This document shows, one piece after another, positions 58,211 through 64,000 of a stretch of 64,000 bases of DNA. The notes beneath the pieces were generated by a model that did no database searches, was not told the DNA's origin, and saw nothing but the letters and a program-made list of their open reading frames with translations. Source of the DNA: Rickettsiella endosymbiont of Dermanyssus gallinae (GTDB lineage: Bacteria; Pseudomonadota; Gammaproteobacteria; Diplorickettsiales; Diplorickettsiaceae); contig NZ_CP079094.1 of the NCBI RefSeq assembly GCF_019285595.1, positions 744,001 to 808,000 of the forward strand, in the 5' to 3' direction. The position numbers and the translations under genes were made by a program. Every line of letters starts with the position of its first letter. Within the stretch, counting starts at the first letter, position 1.

Positions 58211-59347
58211 ATGGAGCGTATTTTACATCTAGGAAAATTTTCTCATTGGCATATGGGAGGTATAGAAACCGCTGTTGATAATTTATTACAAGGATTGAGT
58301 CCTTTTTTTCAATTGTTAAAGATGGCAGCTAATAATAGCTTTAGAACGGAAATCATAGAACAATTGAATTACTTAGAAGTGAGTGTTCCATTAGTGGGTC
58401 TATTAGCGCGCACACCATTTTGTCCGACGATGCCTTACCTTATAAAAAAGCTTCAACAACGTTATCAATTTTCTATTGTACATTTGCATTTACCAAACCC
58501 TATGGCACATTTTGCTTCAGAGGTTTTACCTGATTCTGTGAAGCGAATAGTCAGTTGGCATAGTGATGTTATTCATCAAAAGCATTTATTGCGGGTTTAT
58601 CAACCTTGGATTAACCGTTTATTAAATAAAGCCAGTGCACTAATTGTTTCTACGGCTTATTTAGCTGAAAGTTCACGACAGCTTGCAGTAGCAAGACGAC
58701 GAAATATTATACAAGTCATACCTTATGGAATAACGCTGGATTATTTTATTGCTTATAAATATAAAGAAAAAATTAATATTATTCGTCAAAAATTTCTTAA
58801 CCGTTTTATTGTGTTTGCTTTGGGTCGCCATGTAAGCTACAAAGGATTTTATTATTTGATTGCAGCGATGGCGCAACTATCGCCTAACCTTATTTTATTA
58901 TTAGGCGGTGAGGGTCCATTGACCCAAGTGCTTAAAGAGCAAGCTAAAAAATTGAAATTGGAAAAACAAGTTTTTTTTCTGGGTGAAGTGAAAAAAGAGG
59001 ATTTACCCGCTTATTATCATGCTTGCGATGTATTTTGCTTGCCTTCTATTGAGAAAAATGAGGCATTTGGGATTGTACAATTAGAAGCAATGGCTTGCGC
59101 TAAACCGGTTATTAGTTGTGATTTAGCAAATTATACTCATAGAGTTAATCAGGATGGTCTAACGGGTTTAGTAGTACCGCCTCGATCGCCTGCTTTATTG
59201 GCAAAAGCCATCGAGCGTTTTTACCATGAACCGTGCTTATGTCAAACGCTTGGAGAAGCGGCTTATGCCTATGCTAAAGAAAACTTTACCAATCAGTTAA
59301 TGATTGACCGGACACGAGCGCTGTATGAAAAAATTTTAAGCAATTGA
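58211..59347 (+). CDS. GT4 family glycosyltransferase
   Basis: 378 residues. ERILHLGKFSHWHMGGIETAVDNL N-terminal loop, VSWHSDVIHQKHLL, IPYGITLDYF, ALGRHVSYKGFYYLI and the E-x7-E region KNEAFGIVQLEAMACAKPVI. Typical of WbpH/WbaD-type transferases. It precedes wbpI-wbpA-wbpB-wbpD-wbpE, so a uronic-acid or N-acetylated sugar transferase is possible. Three internal in-frame TTA-rich segments show very AT-rich codon use. Confidence 0.87.
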   Translation: MERILHLGKFSHWHMGGIETAVDNLLQGLSPFFQLLKMAANNSFRTEIIEQLNYLEVSVPLVGLLARTPFCPTMPYLIKKLQQRYQFSIVHLHLPNPMAHFASEVLPDSVKRIVSWHSDVIHQKHLLRVYQPWINRLLNKASALIVSTAYLAESSRQLAVARRRNIIQVIPYGITLDYFIAYKYKEKINIIRQKFLNRFIVFALGRHVSYKGFYYLIAAMAQLSPNLILLLGGEGPLTQVLKEQAKKLKLEKQVFFLGEVKKEDLPAYYHACDVFCLPSIEKNEAFGIVQLEAMACAKPVISCDLANYTHRVNQDGLTGLVVPPRSPALLAKAIERFYHEPCLCQTLGEAAYAYAKENFTNQLMIDRTRALYEKILSN

Positions 59348-59399
59348 TAAGATGAAGCGTCATTAATTATTTTTATAAATTTAATAAAGGATAAAGAAA

Positions 59400-60494
59400 G
59401 TGAAAAAAATTATTTCAGTGATCGGTGCGCGTCCTCAGTTTATTAAAGCCGCAATGATTAGCCGGGAGTTAAGAAAATACCCGGGATATAAAGAATGTTT
59501 AGTACACACCGGCCAGCATTATGATCACAATATGTCGGATATTTTTCTGCAAGATTTAAACATGGAAAAACCCGATTTTTTTCTGAATGTTGGCTCGAAG
59601 CCACACGGCGAACAAACGGCATTTATGTTACATAAACTTGAAAAAATTCTTATACAAGAGCAGGCGGATTATTTATTAGTCTATGGTGATACGAATTCTA
59701 CCTTGGCAGCCGCATTGGCAGCTGCAAAATTACATATTCCTATTGCACATATAGAATCAGGACTTCGTTCCTTTAATCGGAAAATGCCTGAAGAAATTAA
59801 TCGAGTCATAACCGATCATTTATCCAGCTTATTGTTTTGTCCCACAAAAACGGCAGTAGAGAATGCAAAAAAAGAAGGGATTAGTGAGGATAAGTTATTT
59901 TTAGTCGGCGATGTGATGTTGGATGCGGCGCTATACTACGGGCAAACGAGCGATGAAAAAAATACTATTTTTACTTCATTAAACCTAGAAAAAAAAGCTT
60001 ATTTACTGGTGACCATTCATCGCGCAGAAAATACAAACGATCCAATAAAGTTAAAAAGACTAATGCACAGTCTTTTAACACTGGCAAAAAAATATACGCT
60101 TGTGTTTCCGCTGCATCCACGGACGCGGGGTGCCCTAGAAAAACAAGGACTTTTGAACACACTGCCGCCTTCATTGATCATCAGCGAACCGGTTGGTTAT
60201 CTTGCAATGAGTCAGTTGGAAAAATATGCTAGCTTGATTATTACCGACTCGGGCGGTGTACAAAAAGAAGCTTATTTCTACCAAGTTCCCTGCATTACCG
60301 TACGTGATGAAACGGAATGGCCGGAATTAATAAATGCAAAATGGAACACTTTATGTACTAGCCAAAATTTTGATTTGCTTGCGGATTATGTAGCACAATC
60401 TATACAAAAAAGCGGCGATGAAAGCACGCTTTATGGAGAAGGAGATGCAGCTGCTAAGATTGTAAAATATCTTTACAACGTTTCTCAAACGTGA
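59400..60494 (+). CDS. wbpI: UDP-N-acetylglucosamine 2-epimerase family (WbpI-like)
   Basis: 364 residues from GTG 59400, with AAAGGA eight bases upstream. Signature motifs: IISVIGARPQFIKAAMISREL, HTGQHYDHNMSDIF, YGDTNSTLAAALAA, HIESGLRSFNRKMPEEINRVITDH, VTIHRAEN, TDSGGVQKEAYF. WbpI acts on UDP-GlcNAc3NAcA rather than UDP-GlcNAc; the neighbours WbpA, B, D and E argue for that substrate, although sequence alone could also be WecB-type. Gives UDP-ManNAc3NAcA. Confidence 0.88.
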   Translation: MKKIISVIGARPQFIKAAMISRELRKYPGYKECLVHTGQHYDHNMSDIFLQDLNMEKPDFFLNVGSKPHGEQTAFMLHKLEKILIQEQADYLLVYGDTNSTLAAALAAAKLHIPIAHIESGLRSFNRKMPEEINRVITDHLSSLLFCPTKTAVENAKKEGISEDKLFLVGDVMLDAALYYGQTSDEKNTIFTSLNLEKKAYLLVTIHRAENTNDPIKLKRLMHSLLTLAKKYTLVFPLHPRTRGALEKQGLLNTLPPSLIISEPVGYLAMSQLEKYASLIITDSGGVQKEAYFYQVPCITVRDETEWPELINAKWNTLCTSQNFDLLADYVAQSIQKSGDESTLYGEGDAAAKIVKYLYNVSQT

Positions 60495-60548
60495 TACTTA
60501 TTATGCCGAAATATTATCTTAAACTTTTAATAGTTATTAGAAACATGT

Positions 60549-61859
60549 ATGTTTAAGACGGAATTGATTGGAAAGTTAAAAGAACGTAAGGCTACGCTTG
60601 GTATTGTTGGTATGGGTTATGTGGGTTTACCACTGGCGCTGCGTTTTGCCGAGGTTGGTTTTTCGGTGATAGGATTTGATACTAACGATGAGCGAGTCGC
60701 ATCACTTAATCGAAGCGAAAGTTATATTCGTCACATTAGTAACGATAAATTAATTGTTGCGCGTGAACGTGGTTTTAAAGCTACTTCGAATTACGAAGAA
60801 GCGAGCAAAGTCGATGCGTTGATTCTTTGTTTGCCAACTCCCCTGAATAAATATCGAGAACCTGATTTAAGCTGCGTATTAGGCAGTGTAGAGGCATTAC
60901 TGCCTTATTTACATCAAGGTCAAATTGTTTCATTGGAAAGTACGACTTATCCTGGAACAACGGAAGAAGAGCTTCAGCCACGTATTGAAAAATGTGGTTT
61001 TAAACTAGGTGAAGATTTTTTCCTTGTTTTTTCTCCAGAACGCGAAGATCCGGCTAACCAAGATTTTCATACGGCAATTATTCCGAAAGTTTGTGGTGGG
61101 ATTACACCGCATTGTTTGGCAGTAGGCGAAGCCCTCTATGAACAAGTCGTTTCGCGTGTCGTTAAAGTTAGCTCAACACGTACGGCTGAAATTACAAAAT
61201 TATTAGAAAATATTCATCGTGCTGTCAATATTGGTTTAATGAACGAGTTAAAACATCTCGCTTATGAAATGGATATTGATATTTTTGAAGTTATTCATGC
61301 AGCAGCTACAAAGCCTTTTGGTTTCGTCCCTTATTATCCAGGACCAGGTATTGGCGGTCATTGTATACCGGTCGATCCCTTTTATTTAACCTGGAAAGCG
61401 CGTGAATTTGGTATTCATACACGATTTATAGAGTTGGCAGGACAGATCAATAGCAGCATGCCAGCATGGGTTATTCGGCGTTTAGTATCAGCTTTAAATA
61501 AATATGGGAAGCCCATTCAAAATAGTAAAATTTTGCTCCTAGGGCTCGCTTATAAGGTGGATATCGATGATATTCGTCAATCACCATCGATTAATTTAAT
61601 TGATTTACTTTTTAAGGCGGGTGCTAAAGTGGATTATTCTGATCCTTTTGTGCCTAAATTTAATGATTATCATGGCAAAGTCTATGACATGACGAGTCTA
61701 GATTTATCGGTTGAAACCATTAAACAATATGACGCCGTTATATTAGCAACCTGCCATACTGAATTTGATTACGATATGATTCGTGAAAATGCACAATTGA
61801 TTGTAGATACACGTGGTAAGTATCATGATATTACCGCAGATACTATTATTAAAGCTTAA
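60549..61859 (+). CDS. wbpA: UDP-N-acetyl-D-glucosamine 6-dehydrogenase (WbpA-like)
   Basis: 436 residues. NAD motif LGIVGMGYVGLPLALRFAE, SLESTTYPGTTEE, FSPEREDPAN, EITKLLENIHRAVNIGLMNELKHLA and the catalytic Cys in GGHCIPVDPFYLTWKA are all present. Four-electron oxidation of UDP-GlcNAc to UDP-GlcNAcA. First step of the diacetamido-uronic-acid set. A useful contrast with the 30314-31615 homologue, which lacks the Cys. Confidence 0.93.
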   Translation: MFKTELIGKLKERKATLGIVGMGYVGLPLALRFAEVGFSVIGFDTNDERVASLNRSESYIRHISNDKLIVARERGFKATSNYEEASKVDALILCLPTPLNKYREPDLSCVLGSVEALLPYLHQGQIVSLESTTYPGTTEEELQPRIEKCGFKLGEDFFLVFSPEREDPANQDFHTAIIPKVCGGITPHCLAVGEALYEQVVSRVVKVSSTRTAEITKLLENIHRAVNIGLMNELKHLAYEMDIDIFEVIHAAATKPFGFVPYYPGPGIGGHCIPVDPFYLTWKAREFGIHTRFIELAGQINSSMPAWVIRRLVSALNKYGKPIQNSKILLLGLAYKVDIDDIRQSPSINLIDLLFKAGAKVDYSDPFVPKFNDYHGKVYDMTSLDLSVETIKQYDAVILATCHTEFDYDMIRENAQLIVDTRGKYHDITADTIIKA

Positions 61860-61938
61860 ATGAGGCTGTTTAGTATGTGCCAGATACGATTTAGATTAAA
61901 AAATAGTTTTTTATTTTTAAAGGTTATATAACGTTTTT

Positions 61939-63027
61939 ATGGACAAGCTGGTTAAACTTGCTATCGTTGGTTTAGGCGCAGTAGCAAAAAAACATATTAA
62001 TGCGATTTTAAAATTTCCACATCATTTCCAACTCGTTGCCATCGTTGATTCTCAGCCTGAAGCGCTGTCAAACTATGTAAAAACCTTAGGCGTTACTGGT
62101 TTTATTTCCCTAGAAGAAATGCTTGAAAAAAGCGATGCAGATATCGTTATACTTTGTACACCGAGTGGACTACATGCGCAGCAAACGATTCGTTGCATAG
62201 ACAATGCTAGACAGGTGATAGTAGAGAAGCCCATGGCGCTTACCTGGCACGAAGGCTTGGCTATGCGAGCAGCAGCGGATAAAGCTAAGGTGAAATTACG
62301 TATCGTTCATCAGCACCGCGTTAATCCTGCGTTGCAGTTATTGAAGCAAACGATTGATGCGCAGCGTTTTGGGAAAATCTTTCAAGTCAATATTAATGTT
62401 TTCTGGACAAGGCCACAAGCTTACTATGATGCAGCACCTTGGCGTGGTTCACGTCACTTAGATGGTGGTGCATTAATGAATCAAGCAAGTCATACGGTTG
62501 ATTGGCTACATTGGTTATTTGGTCCAATACAGGCTGTACAAGCGATATATGCAACGCAAGCGAGAAAAATAGAGACTGAAGATAGTTGTGTATTAAATAT
62601 ACGTTGGAAGCAAGGAACTTTAGGCTCTTTTAATCTAAGTACATTGGCTTATGCAAGAAATTTAGAAACTTCTCTGACGGTTTTAGGTGAAAAGGGTAGC
62701 GTTAAATTGATGGGGCCAGCCAGTAATGAAATTGTGCATTGGGAATTTGCCGATCCGTCATTAAATGAAAGCGCTATTGTTGCTGAAACCAATAAGAAAA
62801 CGGCTGAATTCTTAGAAAATACACATTATTATTATTATGCGAGCTTAGTGGATGAATTAGAAAACAACACCAATACTTTACCTGATGTGACAGAGGGTTT
62901 AAAAACATTAGAGATTTTAGTCGCTGCTCAGCGAGCGGCTGATCAAGCAATCACGGTGAATTTACCGTTAGCAGAAGCATCGCCAGAATGTTTAACCGAC
63001 AATGAAAAAGTAGAAAGTGTAGAGTAA
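61939..63027 (+). CDS. wbpB: UDP-GlcNAcA 3-dehydrogenase (WbpB-like, Gfo/Idh family)
   Basis: 362 residues. [18 protein letters not shown] fold, [31 protein letters not shown] with the EKP motif, [38 protein letters not shown] with the catalytic His. WbpB oxidises C3 of UDP-GlcNAcA to a 3-keto intermediate, used by the aminotransferase WbpE. It lies between wbpA and wbpD in the expected set. Confidence 0.92.
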   Translation: MDKLVKLAIVGLGAVAKKHINAILKFPHHFQLVAIVDSQPEALSNYVKTLGVTGFISLEEMLEKSDADIVILCTPSGLHAQQTIRCIDNARQVIVEKPMALTWHEGLAMRAAADKAKVKLRIVHQHRVNPALQLLKQTIDAQRFGKIFQVNINVFWTRPQAYYDAAPWRGSRHLDGGALMNQASHTVDWLHWLFGPIQAVQAIYATQARKIETEDSCVLNIRWKQGTLGSFNLSTLAYARNLETSLTVLGEKGSVKLMGPASNEIVHWEFADPSLNESAIVAETNKKTAEFLENTHYYYYASLVDELENNTNTLPDVTEGLKTLEILVAAQRAADQAITVNLPLAEASPECLTDNEKVESVE

Positions 63028-63031
63028 CAAA

Positions 63032-63628
63032 ATGGATTATTTTAAACATGAAACGGCTATTGTTGATGAAGGTGCACAGATTGGCCAGAATTCACATATT
63101 TGGCATTGGACCCATGTTTCCGCAGCTGCCAGAATCGGAAGTGATTGTTCCTTAGGCCAAAATGTATTTATTGGGAATGATGTCATTATTGGCAATAACG
63201 TTAAAATTCAAAATAATGTTTCCGTTTATGATAGCGTTATTTTAGAAGACGGAGTTTTCTGTGGGCCCAGTGTGGTTTTTACTAATGTCTATAATCCACG
63301 CGCATTCATCAATCGTAAGCATGAATATAAAAAAACCTGGGTAAAAAAAGGTGCTACGCTAGGGGCTAACTGTACGATTGTCTGCGGTATTGAAATTGGA
63401 GCTTATGCCTTTGTTGCAGCAGGCGCTGTTGTCAATCGTTCTGTACTTGATTATGCACTCGTCGCAGGTGTACCGGCACGCCAGATAGGCTGGATGAATG
63501 AGCAGGGTGAACGCTTGGATTTACCACTGCAAGGTCACGCGATGACGACATGTAAACAAACCGAGCAGCGTTACCAACTAATTGATGGGAAGTTGTTTCG
63601 TTTAGAAAAAGACAATGTGTCTAGCTGA
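63032..63628 (+). CDS. wbpD: UDP-2-acetamido-3-amino-uronate N-acetyltransferase (WbpD-like)
   Basis: 198 residues. Left-handed beta-helix hexapeptide repeats run from about residue 15 to 145 ([45 protein letters not shown]), with [19 protein letters not shown] and [28 protein letters not shown]. This is the WbpD/WlbB pattern. It acetylates the 3-amino group made by WbpE. Starts 4 bp after wbpB, and wbpE follows by 9 bp. Confidence 0.92.
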   Translation: MDYFKHETAIVDEGAQIGQNSHIWHWTHVSAAARIGSDCSLGQNVFIGNDVIIGNNVKIQNNVSVYDSVILEDGVFCGPSVVFTNVYNPRAFINRKHEYKKTWVKKGATLGANCTIVCGIEIGAYAFVAAGAVVNRSVLDYALVAGVPARQIGWMNEQGERLDLPLQGHAMTTCKQTEQRYQLIDGKLFRLEKDNVSS

Positions 63629-63637
63629 GAGATAAAG

Positions 63638-64000
63638 ATGCTATTTTTAGATTTAAATAAGCAATACCAAAAGATTAAACAAACATTAGATAAGCGACTA
63701 CAACAAGTCATTGATGAAGGGCAGTTTATTTTAGGTCCCGAAGTCGATGAATTAGAAAAACAACTGGCTTTATTTGCGGGTGTCGAACATTGTATTACCG
63801 TTGGTAATGGAACGGATGCATTACAGATTGCTTTGATGGCGTGCAATATACAAAGTGGGGATGAAGTTATTACAACGCCTTTTACTTTTGTCGCCACGGC
63901 AGAAGCGATTCGTTTACTCGGTGCGGTACCGGTGTTTGTTGATATTGATCCGAATACCTATCTTATTGATCCTACTAAAATAGCTGAGGCAATAACGACA
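63638..64000 (+). CDS. wbpE: UDP-3-keto-sugar aminotransferase (WbpE-like), 5' part
   Basis: 121 residues visible from the ATG at 63638; the gene continues past the window. MLFLDLNKQYQKIKQTLDKRL, GQFILGPEVDELEKQLALFAG, CITVGNGTDALQIALMAC and GDEVITTPFTFVATAEAIRLLGAVPVFVDID are standard DegT/DnrJ/EryC1 sequences. PLP lysine lies outside. Completes the WbpA-B-E-D-I pathway to UDP-ManNAc3NAcA. Confidence 0.92.
   Translation, partial: MLFLDLNKQYQKIKQTLDKRLQQVIDEGQFILGPEVDELEKQLALFAGVEHCITVGNGTDALQIALMACNIQSGDEVITTPFTFVATAEAIRLLGAVPVFVDIDPNTYLIDPTKIAEAITT

Overview
The window reads as an AT-rich gammaproteobacterial chromosome. The smc, dut, gatCAB, miaB-ybeZ-ybeY-corC, mreBCD, tldD, msbA and pyrG genes are all of gammaproteobacterial type. 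The mix of intact housekeeping genes, unrecognised proteins, short palindromic repeats inserted in and beside genes, and a very large surface-polysaccharide region suggests a host-associated member of the Legionellales (Coxiella/Rickettsiella/Diplorickettsia-like). That placement is inference; there is no rRNA or tRNA gene here to test it.

Layout. 1-4.9 kb: 5' part of smc (minus), a glycine-zipper lipoprotein, dut, three unrecognised genes. 3.9-11 kb: a minus-strand block gatC-gatA-gatB-miaB-ybeZ-ybeY-corC. 11.1-13.6 kb: mreB-mreC-mreD (plus). 13.6-16.1 kb: an unrecognised minus-strand gene split into two frames at an A7 run, a gene-poor gap and two small genes. 16.2-26 kb: LPS core and envelope genes (GT9 and GT2 glycosyltransferases, WaaL-like ligase, YhdP-like protein, TldD, MsbA). 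26-38.4 kb: a polysaccharide block with a GDP-heptose-type gene set (transaldolase, SIS isomerase, GHMP kinase, nucleotidyltransferase), sugar-modifying oxidoreductases and a WecA-like initiating transferase. 38.5-42.2 kb: a cysteine-rich lipoprotein, a DUF692 (MNIO) enzyme, a DUF2063 partner and pyrG. 42.2-64 kb: an ABC exporter (Wzm/Wzt), methyltransferases, a 1264-residue triple glycosyltransferase, GDP-mannose and CDP-glucose enzymes, two more GT4 enzymes, and a WbpI-A-B-D-E set for a diacetamido-uronic acid, cut by the window end.

How it works together. WecA would load the first sugar on undecaprenyl phosphate, the GT4/GT2 enzymes would extend it with heptose, mannose-derived and uronic-acid sugars, Wzm/Wzt would export it, and WaaL would join it to a lipid A-core flipped by MsbA. 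This is an ABC-transporter type O-antigen route; no Wzx/Wzy pair was recognised.

Most unusual points. (1) A candidate RiPP operon in which a lipobox-bearing Cys-rich peptide precedes DUF692 and DUF2063, with a terminator between peptide and enzyme. (2) A roughly 120-bp repeat family with inverted ends, four full copies and two remnants: one copy is read through in frame inside corC, another supplies the ribosome-binding site, start codon and first 20 codons of miaB. (3) An apparent ATT start codon for mreC. (4) An in-frame slippery A AAA AAA at the break of the split gene. (5) A nucleotide-sugar dehydrogenase homologue lacking the catalytic cysteine inside the heptose gene set.
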